Source: Bacillus sp. RAR_GA_16 (lineage in GTDB: Bacteria; Bacillota; Bacilli; Bacillales; Guptibacillaceae). From it: 64,000 bases of DNA. Within the stretch, counting starts at the first letter, position 1. Every line of letters begins with the position of its first letter. Shown here piece by piece: positions 6,341 to 16,896 of the stretch. The notes beneath the pieces were generated by a model. That model was not told the origin of the DNA. It ran no database searches and worked only from the letters and a program-made list of their open reading frames with translations. The stretch covers positions 208,441 through 272,440 of the forward strand of contig NZ_JAIUKZ010000008.1 of the NCBI RefSeq assembly GCF_020165985.1, in the 5' to 3' direction. The translations under genes and the position numbers were made by a program.

Positions 6341-9136
6341 TTATAACCAGAGATCTAGTTCATTAACCAATTCTTCAGTTGTCCCTTTAACTAGTGGCAC
6401 ATCAGGTAAAGATTTTATAAATAATCTTCCATATCTTGTTGAAATAATCCTGCGATCGAAGACAAACACTGCACCACGATCACGTTGAGAACGAACAAGC
6501 CGGCCAAAACCCTGTTTAAACCGTATGATCGCTTCAGGTAGCGAAAGCTCCATAAATGGGTTTCCACCTACGCTTTTTAACTGTTCCGATCTTGCTTGAA
6601 AAACGGGGTTATCAGGTGGTGAAAAAGGAAGACGTACAATAATAAGGCAACTTAAATCTTCTCCTGGAATATCGACCCCTTCCCAGAAACTACTTGTACC
6701 AAATAGAATTGCGTCTTCACTTTCTTTGAAATTCTTTGTTAATCGCACCCGGCTACCACTATCAACACCCTGACTAATTAATGTTAATTCATCATGAACG
6801 ATTAATTCTTTCATCCGATGATGCGCCTTTTTTAGCATGTCATAAGACGTAAACAAGACAAGCATTCTTCCACGTGTGACGCGAGCTATTTGTAGAATGG
6901 CATCTGTAATATGTTCAACAAATTGAAGATCTGATACATCCTTAATCATCGGTAAATCTGTCGGAATCATCAGTCTAGCTTGCTCACTATAATCAAATGG
7001 AGAATGATACTGATAGATAAGGGGGCCAAATTCTTCTAAGCCAAGTCGTTTCATCATGTAATCAAACGAATTTTTAACGGTAAGCGTTGCGGATGTGAGC
7101 AATACGCTTTTTTTCTTCCCAAAATAGTCGCTCGAAAGCAGAGAGCCTACCTCCACTGGTCTACTAAACAGAAATGCAGAATTCAATGACCCTTTAGGAT
7201 CAATTTCTACCCACTTTACATCGTTTTCACTTTCACTTAGAAGGAGATAGTCCACTTTTGATAATTCCTCTAACACTGAGGCATGAATTCCTTTAAAATC
7301 AGCAGCCGTGTTGATTTGTTCACGTGTTAACTCATCTTCTTTAAGATCAAGTTCTTTCTCTAGTTTTTTCAATGATTTATCTAGATCCTTCAAATAGAAT
7401 ACCAATCGATGCGCAGCTTCCTGTATGGCTTCCCATGCTCGGCTACTCTCATTTGTAATCCGATAGCTTAGTCGTCCAACTTCATTTGACCTGTGTATAT
7501 TTTTTTGTACATAACGATGGAGCATACGGAAAAGTTCATCCACATCGCCTAGTATTGTTTTCACATAAGCATCTATTTCATGTTTTGATTCCTCTATTTC
7601 TACCTCAAGGTCTTTTAAAATACTTAACACTTTTCCATAAATGCCGTCACCATCTTTTAATCCCATTCGTACAAACCCTTGTAAAATTGAAAAATAATCT
7701 GTTTTTATGCCAAAAAACTCTGTAGCGATGTCTTCAAGATGATGAGCTTCATCAATTACTGCCTGCTGATAAGCAGGTAATAATTGATGCTCATTTATTA
7801 AATCACTGAATAATAAAGCGTGATTTGTAATAATTAAATCAGCATTCATGGCAAATCGCTTTCTTCGATGATAAAAGTCACGGGAAAACCAGGGTGAACG
7901 ATGGTTAGCAGAAACGGTGGCATCACTTTTCACCTGATGCCAAAAGATTTTTCCACCACTAGAAAGATTTAATTCTTCTACGTCACCATAATCTGTTTCA
8001 AGTAGCCAAACGAGGATCTGCGCCTTCGTTAAAATCGTATCGTAATTGTCTTCTTCTACGTGAAGTAGCTGCTGTTCAAAGCGTGTTAAGTCGAGATAAT
8101 GACTTCTCCCTTTTATGATTGTAGCGTTAAAAGTAAACGGCAAGATATCGCGAAGAAAAGGGAGATCGCGTTGTAAGAGCTGTTCTTGTAATTGAATCGT
8201 GTGAGTACTAACGACAACTGGCTTACCAGAATTTTTAGCATGAACGACTCCAGGCATTAAGTAGCCTAGAGATTTCCCTATTCCAGTACCTGCTTCGATT
8301 AAAATGTGTTGATTCGTTTCAAATGCATGAGCCACTTGCTTCATCATATCACTTTGACCTGCGCGCACTTCAAAGTTGGGAATAATCTCGGCCATTTGTT
8401 CTTCAAACTCTTTCTGAGCTGTAGCAAATTGAATCGCTTTGTGAGGAGACTGCACCTCACTCATTTGTTCTTGTAACTTTAGCGCGATATTTCGAAATAC
8501 TTCAAAATTGCCTTCTGGTTCAATCCTATTCTTTTTGTCTTGTATCATTTCATGCAAAACCACTTCCAGATCGCTATACAGTCGAGTGGAAAGTCCTTCT
8601 AACTGTTCTAGAGTTACAAGTGGTAATCCATACAATTTATCAAAAAGAAATAGCAAAAGTTCAGCTGTAACTTCAGCATCGCTATCAGCTTGATGAGGGT
8701 TATCATGCTGGATTTCTAAATATTCCGCTAATGAAGATAACTTATATGCTTCAGCTGTTGGCAATAAAATCCTAGCAAGCTCAACTGTGTCAATGGTAGG
8801 GCCTGTAAATGGGTCATATCCACTCGTGTCAAGCTGTGCATTCATAAAGTTTAGGTCAAACCGTACATTATGGGCAACAAAATAAGCCCCATCCAGTCTT
8901 TTCAGAAGTTCAGGAGCAACTTCTTCAAATAAGGGTGCATCCTTTAAATCATCATCAGAAATTCCAGTCAATTGTTGGATAAAGAGAGGAAGTGATGTTT
9001 CAGGGTTAACAAATGTTGCATACCGATCAACAATCATTCCGTCTTCCACTACTGCTAGTCCTATCTGAATAATCCGATCCCCATTTTTAGGGGAATTTCC
9101 TGTTGTCTCAAAATCTATAATGGTATATCGATTCAT
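6341..9136 (-). CDS. dinG: DinG-family 3'-5' exonuclease/helicase-like protein
   Basis: A 931-residue protein with two parts. The N-terminus is a DEDD exonuclease: IIDFETTG (6-13), AHNVRFDLNF (about 88-97) and HQADSDAEVT (about 149-158). The C-terminus is an XPD/DinG-type superfamily 2 helicase: Walker A EAGTGIGKS (about 281-289), DEAH box VIDEAHHLED (about 462-471) and motif VI GFGRLVRSQRDRG. It lacks the cysteine cluster of Fe-S DinG proteins, as is usual for the Firmicutes form, which is an exonuclease rather than a proven helicase. No LexA operator is seen upstream in 9137-9300, so SOS control is not supported. A likely ATG start at 9136 follows GAGGTGAAAACGT. Confidence 0.93.
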   Translation of the reverse strand: MNRYTIIDFETTGNSPKNGDRIIQIGLAVVEDGMIVDRYATFVNPETSLPLFIQQLTGISDDDLKDAPLFEEVAPELLKRLDGAYFVAHNVRFDLNFMNAQLDTSGYDPFTGPTIDTVELARILLPTAEAYKLSSLAEYLEIQHDNPHQADSDAEVTAELLLFLFDKLYGLPLVTLEQLEGLSTRLYSDLEVVLHEMIQDKKNRIEPEGNFEVFRNIALKLQEQMSEVQSPHKAIQFATAQKEFEEQMAEIIPNFEVRAGQSDMMKQVAHAFETNQHILIEAGTGIGKSLGYLMPGVVHAKNSGKPVVVSTHTIQLQEQLLQRDLPFLRDILPFTFNATIIKGRSHYLDLTRFEQQLLHVEEDNYDTILTKAQILVWLLETDYGDVEELNLSSGGKIFWHQVKSDATVSANHRSPWFSRDFYHRRKRFAMNADLIITNHALLFSDLINEHQLLPAYQQAVIDEAHHLEDIATEFFGIKTDYFSILQGFVRMGLKDGDGIYGKVLSILKDLEVEIEESKHEIDAYVKTILGDVDELFRMLHRYVQKNIHRSNEVGRLSYRITNESSRAWEAIQEAAHRLVFYLKDLDKSLKKLEKELDLKEDELTREQINTAADFKGIHASVLEELSKVDYLLLSESENDVKWVEIDPKGSLNSAFLFSRPVEVGSLLSSDYFGKKKSVLLTSATLTVKNSFDYMMKRLGLEEFGPLIYQYHSPFDYSEQARLMIPTDLPMIKDVSDLQFVEHITDAILQIARVTRGRMLVLFTSYDMLKKAHHRMKELIVHDELTLISQGVDSGSRVRLTKNFKESEDAILFGTSSFWEGVDIPGEDLSCLIIVRLPFSPPDNPVFQARSEQLKSVGGNPFMELSLPEAIIRFKQGFGRLVRSQRDRGAVFVFDRRIISTRYGRLFIKSLPDVPLVKGTTEELVNELDLWL

Positions 9137-9308
9137 ACGTTTTCACCTCAGTTGCTTCAACCCTTTAGCGGTCACCTTCATTACTTTATCATTTTTTCAG
9201 TTGAACGGAAAATAATTTCTTACTCCGTTGAACGAGATTCACATAATAATCACCGACCGCTCTCAGAACGCTATGCTGAGATCAATGAGAAGCAATGAGA
9301 CGATCGAG

Positions 9309-9339
9309 AAAAAAGCTCTGGACCAGGTCCAGAGCTTTT
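9309..9339 (-). terminator. Intrinsic terminator of the pan operon
   Basis: AAAAGCTCTGGACC pairs with GGTCCAGAGCTTTT around a very tight centre (effective loop CCAGG), followed on the minus strand by T6. It lies three bases past the panD stop and separates panBCD from dinG. Confidence 0.9.
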
Positions 9340-9341
9340 GC

Positions 9342-9725
9342 TTATAAAATTGTGGCTTCAGGCTCTAGCCCAATCATATCGACGATTTCATTCTTTTCAT
9401 TCATAATGGCTACCCGTGGCGTGAATTGTTGGGCTTCTTCTTCGCTCATCATAGCGTATGCGACAATAATGACAATATCTCCTTCTTGAACAAGTCGGGC
9501 AGCTGCTCCATTTAAGCAAACAACCCCCGATCCTCTTTCCCCAGGAATAATGTAGGTTTCTAATCTTGCTCCATTATTATTATTCACAATTTGAACTTTT
9601 TCATTCGGAAGCATGCCTACCGAATCAATAATGTCCTCGTCAATTGTAATGCTCCCGACATAGTTTAAATTCGCTTCCGTTACACGTGCTCTATGGATCT
9701 TGCCCTTCATCATTGTAACAAACAT
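9342..9725 (-). CDS. panD: Aspartate 1-decarboxylase (PanD proenzyme)
   Basis: Makes beta-alanine from aspartate for pantothenate and coenzyme A. The 127-residue proenzyme contains the self-cleavage site Gly24-Ser25 in [10 protein letters not shown], which generates the pyruvoyl cofactor, Lys9 that binds substrate, Thr57/Tyr58 in RLETYIIPG needed for processing, and [12 protein letters not shown]. Length equals the usual 127 aa. It is the last gene of panBCD, three bases after the panC stop, and is followed at once by a strong terminator. Confidence 0.97.
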   Translation of the reverse strand: MFVTMMKGKIHRARVTEANLNYVGSITIDEDIIDSVGMLPNEKVQIVNNNNGARLETYIIPGERGSGVVCLNGAAARLVQEGDIVIIVAYAMMSEEEAQQFTPRVAIMNEKNEIVDMIGLEPEATIL

Positions 9726-9728
9726 CGT

Positions 9729-10592
9729 TTACACTCCTATCGCTATTCCATGACTTGCTGTCACTTTATTGTCAATCAATCGTGCTGCAGAAAATTGAAC
9801 GGCTACTGCTATAATGATGTTTCCTTTTATCACTTCTATCTTTTCAAGGTCGGGATATGACAGAACTTCAACATAATCTACTTTTCCTGACGTCTGGCTT
9901 AATAACGACACGATAAGCTCTCTAATTGTTGCTGGATTTGTTTCTCCAAGCTCAATTGCCTTCGTTGCCTCATCAAGACTTTTTGACAGTTGAATGGCCT
10001 CTTTTCGTTCAGTAGGTGTTAAATACACATTGCGTGAGCTTTTCGCAAGCCCATCTTTCTCACGAATAATTGGACAGGGTACGATTTCAACAGGAACATT
10101 AAAATCCTCCACGAGACCTTTTATCACGGCTACTTGCTGTGCATCTTTCATGCCAAAATAAGCACGTTCTGGAAGAACAATTTGCAGTAATTTCATGACA
10201 ACCGTAGCGACTCCATCAAAGTGGCCCGGGCGTGATTCCCCACATAATGTATCTACTCTTGCCTGCACGGTTAATCTTGTTGTGCGTTCTTTTGGATACA
10301 TTTCTTCGACATTTGGATAAAATAAAACGTCAACCCCAGCTAGTTTTGCAAGTTCTTCATCGCGCTTCAAATCTCTTGGGTAGCGATCAAAATCTTCATC
10401 GGGACCAAATTGAAGGGGGTTCACAAAAATGCTCATGATAACGCAATCATTTTGCTTCACCGCTTCCTCTACAAGACTCATATGGCCTTCATGTAGATAA
10501 CCCATTGTAGGTACAAAGCCAATTGTTTTACCCGATTTCAACGTTTGTTTTGAATAAGTCTGCATTTCTTTAATCGTCGTAATGATTTTCAT
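9729..10592 (-). CDS. panC: Pantothenate synthetase (pantoate-beta-alanine ligase)
   Basis: Joins pantoate and beta-alanine with ATP through a pantoyl-adenylate. The 287-residue protein belongs to the HIGH-type nucleotidyltransferases: [13 protein letters not shown] (25-37) carries the HEGH signature, [18 protein letters not shown] follows, and KSSRN (184-188) is the KMSKS-like loop. Its ATG overlaps the panB stop by four bases (ATGA), indicating translational coupling. Order panB-panC-panD is the common Bacillus order. Confidence 0.97.
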   Translation of the reverse strand: MKIITTIKEMQTYSKQTLKSGKTIGFVPTMGYLHEGHMSLVEEAVKQNDCVIMSIFVNPLQFGPDEDFDRYPRDLKRDEELAKLAGVDVLFYPNVEEMYPKERTTRLTVQARVDTLCGESRPGHFDGVATVVMKLLQIVLPERAYFGMKDAQQVAVIKGLVEDFNVPVEIVPCPIIREKDGLAKSSRNVYLTPTERKEAIQLSKSLDEATKAIELGETNPATIRELIVSLLSQTSGKVDYVEVLSYPDLEKIEVIKGNIIIAVAVQFSAARLIDNKVTASHGIAIGV

Positions 10593-11428
10593 GCTCTCGT
10601 CCCCCCATACATTCCTGATAGCTGCTCTGCTTTCATATTAAATGAGTGCTTTTGCTCTGGGAACTGACGTCCTTTCACCTCGGAAACATATTCACTCACT
10701 GCCATTGAAATGATCTCTGAAACAAGGCTATATTGCTTCACAAACTTAGGTACATGACCTGTGCCGTATCCAATCACATCGTGATAAACGAGTACTTGTC
10801 CATCTGCATTAACACCCGCTCCAATACCAATGACTGGAATAGAAAGTTCTTGCGTCACCATTTCCGTAAGCTGCTGAGGCACGCACTCAAGGACAAGGGA
10901 AAAAGCTCCTGCTTCTTCAATGGCCTTGGCTTCTTTAACAAGTAAAGCAGCACTTTCAGATTCCTTTGCCTGTACTTTATAACCACCTAATACACCAACA
11001 GATTGTGGTGTTAGACCAAGATGGCCCATTACTGGTACGCCTGCAGACGTTAACTTTTGAATTTGGGAAATGACTTCACCACCACCTTCAAGCTTAACAG
11101 CATGAGCTCCCGCTTCCTGCATAAGTCTGCCTGCATGAGCCAACGTCTCATTAACATTGCGGTGATAGGTAAGGAAAGGAAGATCCGTTACAATAAATGT
11201 TTCGGGTGCACCACGCTTTACTGCTTTCGTATGAAGGACCATATCATCCATCGTAACAGGAACGGTTGAATCGTATCCAAGAGCTACCATTCCTACAGAA
11301 TCGCCTACTAACAAAAGATCCACACCAGCATTTTCTGCTAGTTTTGCAGAAGGAAAATCATAGGCCGTTAGCATCGCAATTGGATCCTGTTTTTCTTTCA
11401 TCTTCTTAAAATCACTGGTTGTTTTCAT
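10589..11428 (-). CDS. panB: 3-methyl-2-oxobutanoate hydroxymethyltransferase (ketopantoate synthase)
   Basis: First step of pantothenate synthesis: transfers a hydroxymethyl group from methylene-tetrahydrofolate to alpha-ketoisovalerate. The 279-residue TIM-barrel protein shows the Mg2+/substrate residues Asp43 ([11 protein letters not shown]), Asp82 and Glu114, and the GGYKVQ and GIGAG segments. The ATG at 11428 has a perfect AGGAGG six bases upstream; an open frame to 11479 extends back into the leader hairpin and is not used. It is preceded by a leader of about 235 nt with a large base-paired element, described separately. Confidence 0.96.
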   Translation of the reverse strand: MKTTSDFKKMKEKQDPIAMLTAYDFPSAKLAENAGVDLLLVGDSVGMVALGYDSTVPVTMDDMVLHTKAVKRGAPETFIVTDLPFLTYHRNVNETLAHAGRLMQEAGAHAVKLEGGGEVISQIQKLTSAGVPVMGHLGLTPQSVGVLGGYKVQAKESESAALLVKEAKAIEEAGAFSLVLECVPQQLTEMVTQELSIPVIGIGAGVNADGQVLVYHDVIGYGTGHVPKFVKQYSLVSEIISMAVSEYVSEVKGRQFPEQKHSFNMKAEQLSGMYGGTRA

Positions 11429-11466
11429 TTTTTTCCTCCTTTGTTTAGAGGAATAGCTCACCGCAC

Positions 11467-11559
11467 AAAAAACCTCCAAACATGGAATTGCAGCAGACAG
11501 GGGTATCCCATCAGTCTATGCACGCATAGACTTGCCGCAACACTCCATGTAAGGAGGTT
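11467..11559 (-). promoter_or_regulatory. Structured panB leader: multi-stem element with terminator-like end
   Basis: On the minus strand, AACCTCC (11559-11553) pairs with GGAGGTT (11477-11471), ACATGGA with TCCATGT, and TTGCGGCA with TGCTGCAA (one G-U pair). Inside, AGTCTATGC/GCATAGACT forms a perfect 9-bp hairpin and GGG-ATA-CCC a second short one, so the element folds as a long stem closed on a three-way junction. The outer stem is directly followed by TTTTTTG, so it can also act as an intrinsic terminator 40 bases before panB. A conserved 'pan' RNA motif is known upstream of pantothenate genes in Firmicutes; membership is possible but not shown here. Confidence 0.65.
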
Positions 11560-11670
11560 ACTTTATCGGTTTTATCCCTCTGTCCCAGTCCATAAGGATC
11601 AAGGCAGAATATCAGTTTAATTTCAAAGTAAATGGTGCGGCTCTAATCGGATACCGCCCTTACATCTGTT

Positions 11671-11679
11671 AGTATAGCA
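11671..11679 (-). promoter_or_regulatory. Extended -10 promoter element for panBCD
   Basis: The minus strand reads TGCTATACT, an extended -10 (TGn plus TATACT), with only a weak -35 (ACGAAT/AACGAA) upstream. Transcription would start near 11664 and give a 5' leader of about 235 nt. It lies just before the birA stop. Confidence 0.45.
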
Positions 11680-11697
11680 GAAAATGTGACACATTCG

Positions 11698-12675
11698 TTA
11701 ACAGATTTCAATATCTGCAGAATAAATATAATGCATCTTTCCGTTCTCATCTTCTAAGAGTAGGACACCTTCTTCTGTAATGCCTTTTGCAAGCCCCTCA
11801 ATGACACCATTTAATGTTCGCGCCTTTATTTTTCGACCAAGACTTACGGCATAGCTTTCCCATAATAGCTTAATCATTCGAAATCCATTTTTTAAATACT
11901 CTTCATAGAGCGTTTCTAATTCATTTAAAATGGCAGCCAGAAGAGCTGAGCGGGTTATTTCCCTACCTGACTCAATCTTTAGAGAAGTTGCGGTTGTTAA
12001 ATTTTCAGGGAAATCTTCATGACTTGCATTTACGTTAATACCCATACCAATGATAATGGATTTAATTTGGTCTGCTTCAGCCTGGAGCTCCGTTAGAATG
12101 CCCACTACTTTTTTTCCATCAATTAATATATCATTCGGCCACTTGATTTCGGCTTCAAGTCCCGTTTGTTTACGAATCGCATGGACCACACTAACTGCCG
12201 CAATTAGCGTAAACTGAGGTGCCCTCTGAGGCGGAAGTTTTGGCCGAAGGATAATACTTGTCCAAATTCCGCTGCCGCTAGGAGAGTGCCAGGAACGTCC
12301 AAGTCTTCCCTTACCTGCGGTTTGTTCATCAGCAACAATAATCGTGCCCTCAGGGGTACCACGATGAGCTAGGTCATGCGCAATAAACTGAGTTGATTCG
12401 ACAGTAGGATACGTATAAATTGTTTTTCCAAGAAAATTAGTTGTTAGCTTGAGAGCAATTTCCTCTTTGCTTAACATATCCGGTCTTGAAACAATACGAT
12501 ATCCTTTCTTTTGAACTGCTTCAACTTCATAGCCATTTTTACGAAGTTCTGAAACGTGTTTCCATATTGCCGTTCGCGAAACATTGAGCGTTTCACTAAT
12601 CATTTGACCTGAAACGTAGGTTTCCGCATGTTCTTCAAGCATTTGCAGCAGCCGCTGCCTTATTGAGTCTGCCAC
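11698..12675 (-). CDS. birA: Bifunctional biotin-protein ligase / biotin operon repressor BirA
   Basis: Attaches biotin to acetyl-CoA and pyruvate carboxylases through biotinyl-AMP and represses biotin genes when charged. The 325-residue protein has an N-terminal winged helix (about 5-60; NVSRTAIWKHVSELRKNGYEV), the ligase core with GKGRLGRSW (121-129) and KWPNDILIDGKK (178-189), and a C-terminal SH3-like domain (GRKIKARTLNG). The presence of the HTH puts it in the Group II regulator type. Its ATG overlaps the end of cca by 16 bases, so it is the last gene of the bsh-cca unit. Confidence 0.96.
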   Translation of the reverse strand: MADSIRQRLLQMLEEHAETYVSGQMISETLNVSRTAIWKHVSELRKNGYEVEAVQKKGYRIVSRPDMLSKEEIALKLTTNFLGKTIYTYPTVESTQFIAHDLAHRGTPEGTIIVADEQTAGKGRLGRSWHSPSGSGIWTSIILRPKLPPQRAPQFTLIAAVSVVHAIRKQTGLEAEIKWPNDILIDGKKVVGILTELQAEADQIKSIIIGMGINVNASHEDFPENLTTATSLKIESGREITRSALLAAILNELETLYEEYLKNGFRMIKLLWESYAVSLGRKIKARTLNGVIEGLAKGITEEGVLLLEDENGKMHYIYSADIEIC

Positions 12676-13847
12676 TGTTTAAGCCACCTTCTAATGCTGG
12701 ATTTCTCATTTTTTATTTCTTCATTGATTACGGCTAGCTCAATTTCTCTAAGAGCCTCCCCTATCCAAGGGCCTGGGGAAACCCCTCTCCATTGCATGAG
12801 GTCTTCGCCGGTAACAGCAAGCATCGTCGAGGACGTTATAGGAAGTTCTGAAGTAATTCGTTCCACATTCTCGATTACTGGAAGACGCTTTTCAAATACC
12901 GAAAGAAGTCTTTCACATGCTACTGCTTCCGGAAGAGCTGTATAAACCGTTTCCTTATTCCAACCATTCGTTTGTGCACTTCTCGCATTTTCTAAAAGGT
13001 GATCGACTTCTTTAACAAACCGATTTGACAATCGCCAATTCTTTAGAAAACGCTTCGGCTCTTCAGTAGTAGAAGCTAACCAGGCCCACCTCTCTACTTC
13101 TGTTGCTAAATTAACTAAGAACGGAACCTCATCAAACGATTTTTCGATCTGCTGAATACCGGGTAAAATGTGATGAACATTTGCCTGAATTAGAGTAACA
13201 AGCGCTTGTTGTATGCCTTTACCAGACAACATTTTGCTAAATTCCGTTTGGATCCTTTCCACTGCAACATATTGGAGTAGATCAGCTTGTTTTTTTAATG
13301 CACGCTCGGTAGGTTTATCCAGCGCAAAATTAAGCGTACTTTGAAACCGAACTGCCCTTATCATCCGGAGCGCATCTTCTTGAAATCGTTCTAATGGATT
13401 TCCAACTGTACGTATGAGAGCATTCTTTATATCTTCCTGCCCCCCATAGAGGTCAATTAGCGTTCCATCTAATGAAAGCGCCATACTGTTGATCGTGAAA
13501 TCACGCCTTGCAAGGTCTTCTTTAATTGAGCCCATATAAGAGACTTCATTTGGATGCCTAAAATCCACATAAGCCGCATCAGTCCTAAATGTCGTTACTT
13601 CATACGAAAACGAATGATGCATGACAGTCACAGTACCATGATCGATCCCTGTTGGAATCACTTTATGAAACAGAGCTATGACCTCTTCAGGTTTAGCTGA
13701 TGAGGCGATGTCAAAATCAGAAACAGGCAAACCGAGCATCGCATCCCTCACTGCTCCTCCCACAATAAAAGCTTCATACCCGGCGTTCGTCAGTTTTTGT
13801 AACACTTCGACACAAGATTCATAAGCTTTCCCACTCAAGTTAATCAA
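12660..13847 (-). CDS. cca: CCA-adding tRNA nucleotidyltransferase
   Basis: Adds or repairs the 3' CCA end of tRNAs. The 395-residue class II enzyme carries [13 protein letters not shown] (28-39) with the metal carboxylates Asp44 and Asp46 in SDFDIAS, the [11 protein letters not shown] motif (about 113-123), and the [11 protein letters not shown] motif typical of the neck domain. Length is the usual one for Bacillus. It overlaps bshA by four bases upstream and birA by sixteen downstream, so translation is coupled across the operon. Confidence 0.96.
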   Translation of the reverse strand: MINLSGKAYESCVEVLQKLTNAGYEAFIVGGAVRDAMLGLPVSDFDIASSAKPEEVIALFHKVIPTGIDHGTVTVMHHSFSYEVTTFRTDAAYVDFRHPNEVSYMGSIKEDLARRDFTINSMALSLDGTLIDLYGGQEDIKNALIRTVGNPLERFQEDALRMIRAVRFQSTLNFALDKPTERALKKQADLLQYVAVERIQTEFSKMLSGKGIQQALVTLIQANVHHILPGIQQIEKSFDEVPFLVNLATEVERWAWLASTTEEPKRFLKNWRLSNRFVKEVDHLLENARSAQTNGWNKETVYTALPEAVACERLLSVFEKRLPVIENVERITSELPITSSTMLAVTGEDLMQWRGVSPGPWIGEALREIELAVINEEIKNEKSSIRRWLKQWQTQ

Positions 13848-14980
13848 GTAAGGGCTCCTTGAAGCGTTTTATAATAAATCTCTTCATACTGTTCTAAAAT
13901 TCGTTTAGAAGCAAATCTTGTTTGAACTGCTTTTACTGCAGCAGAGCTCATACGGTTATGCAGTTCATCATCAGATAGCAACTGCACAGCATAAGCGGAA
14001 ATGACATCGATTTCGCCCACCTCTGCAATAAATCCGTTCACCTCATGATCAATGACCTCAGGAATTCCTCCTATGTTCGTTCCGATCGCTGGTACACCAC
14101 AAGCCATTGCTTCAAGAGCAACTAAACCAAAACTTTCTTTTTCTGATAATAGTAATTTCAGATCACAGATTGAAAGAATTTCAGCTACATTTTCTTGTTT
14201 GCCAAGAAACTTCACTTTATCCTTTAACCCTAAATCGTTTACGAGTCGACATGCAACTTGAATTTCAGGACCATCACCAATAAGTAAAAGCTTCGCTGGC
14301 ATTTTATCTTGTAAGCGATGAAACACCTTAATGACGTCAGGTACGCGTTTCACTGCTCTAAAATTCGAAATATGGACAATCACTTTTTCATGATCGGTTA
14401 TGCCATAACTTTTTTTCAAGTCCGCCGGTGCTTTTGGATAATAAATTCGTTCATCTACAAAGTTATATACTGTGTCAATCGGTTTATCAGTTTCAAGCAA
14501 CCGATGTGTTTGATCAACGAGGTCGTTTGAGACCGCTGTGACGCGATCTGACTTTTCAATTCCAAACCGAATTAACTGGGTTAGTGACGGGTCATACCCC
14601 AGTACTGTTATATCCGTTCCGTGAAGAGTTGTAACGATTTTGACATCTCCTCCAACCATTTCTTTCGCAAGAAATGCACAGACAGCGTGTGGTACGGCGT
14701 AGTGCACATGAAGTAAATCAAGGTTTTCGCGCTGAATCACTTCTGCCATTTTACTCGCTAGGGTTAAATCATAAGGAGGGTAGCGGAAAACAGCATATTG
14801 ATTCACTTCCACTTCATGGAAAAAAATATTGGGATGAAACGTATCAAGCCGAAACGGAACACTACTCGTTATAAAATGAACTTCGTGGCCCTTTTCTGCT
14901 AACATTTTTCCAAGCTCTGTTGCGATAACGCCAGAACCTCCCACAGTGGGATAACACGTAATACCGATTTTTAGCGTCAT
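13844..14980 (-). CDS. bshA: BshA, L-malate glycosyltransferase of bacillithiol synthesis
   Basis: First step of bacillithiol synthesis: transfers GlcNAc from UDP-GlcNAc to L-malate. The 378-residue GT4-family protein has the N-terminal [15 protein letters not shown] segment, [10 protein letters not shown], and the donor-binding [15 protein letters not shown] near residue 280. ATG 14980 lies seven bases after AGGAG; a longer frame to 15013 (GTG) overlaps bshB1 and lacks a site. It overlaps bshB1 and cca by four bases each. Bacillithiol is the main low-molecular-weight thiol of Bacillaceae. Confidence 0.95.
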   Translation of the reverse strand: MTLKIGITCYPTVGGSGVIATELGKMLAEKGHEVHFITSSVPFRLDTFHPNIFFHEVEVNQYAVFRYPPYDLTLASKMAEVIQRENLDLLHVHYAVPHAVCAFLAKEMVGGDVKIVTTLHGTDITVLGYDPSLTQLIRFGIEKSDRVTAVSNDLVDQTHRLLETDKPIDTVYNFVDERIYYPKAPADLKKSYGITDHEKVIVHISNFRAVKRVPDVIKVFHRLQDKMPAKLLLIGDGPEIQVACRLVNDLGLKDKVKFLGKQENVAEILSICDLKLLLSEKESFGLVALEAMACGVPAIGTNIGGIPEVIDHEVNGFIAEVGEIDVISAYAVQLLSDDELHNRMSSAAVKAVQTRFASKRILEQYEEIYYKTLQGALT

Positions 14981-15690
14981 ATTCTTTCTCCTAAAGGGAA
15001 TTCTTCCAAACACATTAAACTCTTTGCCATAAAACCTTCTGCATAGTCTACTCCTGATTCTTTACCATATAAATATTCGCGGTAAATCACTTTATTAACG
15101 TAACCATTTGTTAATGGAGTGGCAACACTATCACTGCTAAGAGTGAACTGACTTTCATAGGCTTCTAGCGCTTGTTTCTTTGCCTCAATTTGATTCGTAA
15201 TATTAATTGTAAATTGAGGACGATGGAATCCATTAATGAAATAATAATAAATTCGCGTTACTTTATGTGCCTCTCCTAAATTCGGTTGATACTTACGAAT
15301 TCCCGCTGAAAAAACGGCTTCTTCGACTAATTGAGCCGCATGGCCATGATCAGGATGCCGATCTTCTGCGTATGGTACAAAAACTACTTGAGGTTTTTTT
15401 GTGCGTATGATTTTAACTAGTGCTGAAATTTTATCGTCTGATAGCGTCAATCCACGATCAGGAAATTTCATGTTTAAACGCGTCGTTACAGACAAAATTT
15501 CACCAGCGTGCCTTGCTTCATGATGTCTTTTAAAAACAGTACCATTGGATGACAGTTCAGCTTCTGTTAAATCACAAATACCTGTCTTCTTGCCTTCCTC
15601 TGCCATTTTCTTTAATGTGCCGCCCATTCCAATTTCAACATCATCTGCATGGGCTCCAAATGCGAGAATATCAAGTGTTGTTTCTTCCAT
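14977..15690 (-). CDS. bshB1: BshB1, N-acetyl-alpha-D-glucosaminyl L-malate deacetylase
   Basis: Second step of bacillithiol synthesis: removes acetate from GlcNAc-malate. The 237-residue LmbE/PIG-L-type zinc enzyme has [12 protein letters not shown] (10-21; His14 and Asp17 are zinc or catalytic positions) and [10 protein letters not shown] (111-120) with the third zinc His. The ATG at 15690 with GGAGAG ten bases upstream gives the usual length; a frame open to 15822 lies inside mgsA and is a shadow. It overlaps the end of mgsA by 20 bases and bshA by 4. The final enzyme, BshC, is not in this window. Confidence 0.95.
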   Translation of the reverse strand: MEETTLDILAFGAHADDVEIGMGGTLKKMAEEGKKTGICDLTEAELSSNGTVFKRHHEARHAGEILSVTTRLNMKFPDRGLTLSDDKISALVKIIRTKKPQVVFVPYAEDRHPDHGHAAQLVEEAVFSAGIRKYQPNLGEAHKVTRIYYYFINGFHRPQFTINITNQIEAKKQALEAYESQFTLSSDSVATPLTNGYVNKVIYREYLYGKESGVDYAEGFMAKSLMCLEEFPLGERI

Positions 15691-16081
15691 GTACAATTTC
15701 TCTCCAATCCAGTTCTCCCCTCGCAAGCGCATGGACAAGTATTTCCGCACTGCCCATATTCGTTGCGAGCGGTATATCATATACGTCACATAGTCTAATG
15801 AGCGCTGTAATATCTGGCTCATGTGGTTGTGCTGTTAAGGGATCTCGAAAGAAAATCACTGCATCCATATCATTTTCAGCAATCATGGCGCCGATTTGTT
15901 GATCTCCACCAAGTGGACCAGATTGATAACGGTGCACGTTTAAGCCTGTTTCGTCAATGATACGTTTTCCAGTAGTACCTGTCGCATACAGATTATGTGG
16001 ATCTAATATCATTTTATATGCAAGTGTAAAACGTACAAGATCGTCTTTTTTCTTATCGTGCGCGATTAAAGCGATTTTCAT
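15671..16081 (-). CDS. mgsA: Methylglyoxal synthase
   Basis: Converts dihydroxyacetone phosphate to methylglyoxal and phosphate, a bypass of lower glycolysis. The 136-residue protein has the phosphate-binding ATGTTGKRI (33-41), catalytic Asp60 in [11 protein letters not shown], Asp80 in [11 protein letters not shown] and His87. Methylglyoxal is toxic and bacillithiol takes part in its detoxification in Bacillus, so the overlap of mgsA with bshB1 is functionally sensible; that link is inference from known physiology. Confidence 0.96.
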   Translation of the reverse strand: MKIALIAHDKKKDDLVRFTLAYKMILDPHNLYATGTTGKRIIDETGLNVHRYQSGPLGGDQQIGAMIAENDMDAVIFFRDPLTAQPHEPDITALIRLCDVYDIPLATNMGSAEILVHALARGELDWREIVHGRNNT

Positions 16082-16092
16082 AAGAACATCCC

Positions 16093-16896
16093 CTATTCCA
16101 TTATATTTTCAAGGCCGTAAACAAGCTGATCAATTTTCAGTACTGTTTCCACAGCAAGCTGCACACCAGGCATAAAGGAGGCACGGTTCATTGAATCATG
16201 ACGAATTTTCAAAGTTTGTCCTTCCCCTCCAAATAGTACTTCTTGATGAGCCACGAGACCTGGCAAACGAACGCTATGAATTCGCATTCCTTCATAATCT
16301 GCACCCCGAGCGCCCGCAAGATCCTCACGCTCATCCTCATGCCCCTGCTTCTTTTCATCTCGTACTTCTGAAATCATTTTTGCAGTTTTTACGGCTGTAC
16401 CAGATGGGGCATCTAATTTCCTGTCATGATGTTGTTCAATAATTTCAACATCTGAGAAATATTTAGCCGCCATAGTGGCAAATTTCATCATTAAAACGGC
16501 ACCGATGGCAAAGTTAGGGGCAATAATTGCGCCAAGTCCTTTTTCATCAGCTGTCTTAGCTAATTCTTCGACATCTTCATTCGAGAAACCAGTTGTGCCA
16601 ACTACCGGGCGCACACCGTGCTGGAATGCAATTTCCATGTGTTTTTTTCCGTACTCAGGAGTCGTTAAATCAATTAACACGTCGCACTCTACCTCTGACA
16701 AACATTGATCAAGATCTGTGTATATCGGTGCATCTAGTGATGGAAGTCCGCTAATATCTGCCACCGTTTCTCCAGAATTTTTGCGATCTACCGCAGCCAT
16801 TAACGTAAAATGAGCTGTTCGATCAACAAGTTTCACTGCTTCCATCCCCATATTTCCTCTTGGTCCTGCGATAACAATTTTTACGTCTTCCATCAT
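16093..16896 (-). CDS. dapB: 4-hydroxy-tetrahydrodipicolinate reductase
   Basis: NAD(P)H-dependent step of lysine, diaminopimelate and dipicolinate synthesis, hence needed for wall and spores. The 267-residue protein has the nucleotide-binding GPRGNMG (11-17) and the catalytic signature [15 protein letters not shown] (154-168) with His156/157 and Lys160. The ATG at 16896 (ATGATG) follows AAGGAGAG and overlaps the ypjD stop. Followed by mgsA after 11 bp. Confidence 0.97.
   Translation of the reverse strand: MMEDVKIVIAGPRGNMGMEAVKLVDRTAHFTLMAAVDRKNSGETVADISGLPSLDAPIYTDLDQCLSEVECDVLIDLTTPEYGKKHMEIAFQHGVRPVVGTTGFSNEDVEELAKTADEKGLGAIIAPNFAIGAVLMMKFATMAAKYFSDVEIIEQHHDRKLDAPSGTAVKTAKMISEVRDEKKQGHEDEREDLAGARGADYEGMRIHSVRLPGLVAHQEVLFGGEGQTLKIRHDSMNRASFMPGVQLAVETVLKIDQLVYGLENIME

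Noticed and set aside
9137..9300. Possible LexA/SOS operator upstream of dinG
   Set aside because: Only direct repeats of GTTGAAC occur; no GAAC-N4-GTTC palindrome is present.
15691..15822. N-terminal extension of BshB1
   Set aside because: It is the antiregister of mgsA coding sequence; the conserved protein begins METT-like at 15690.
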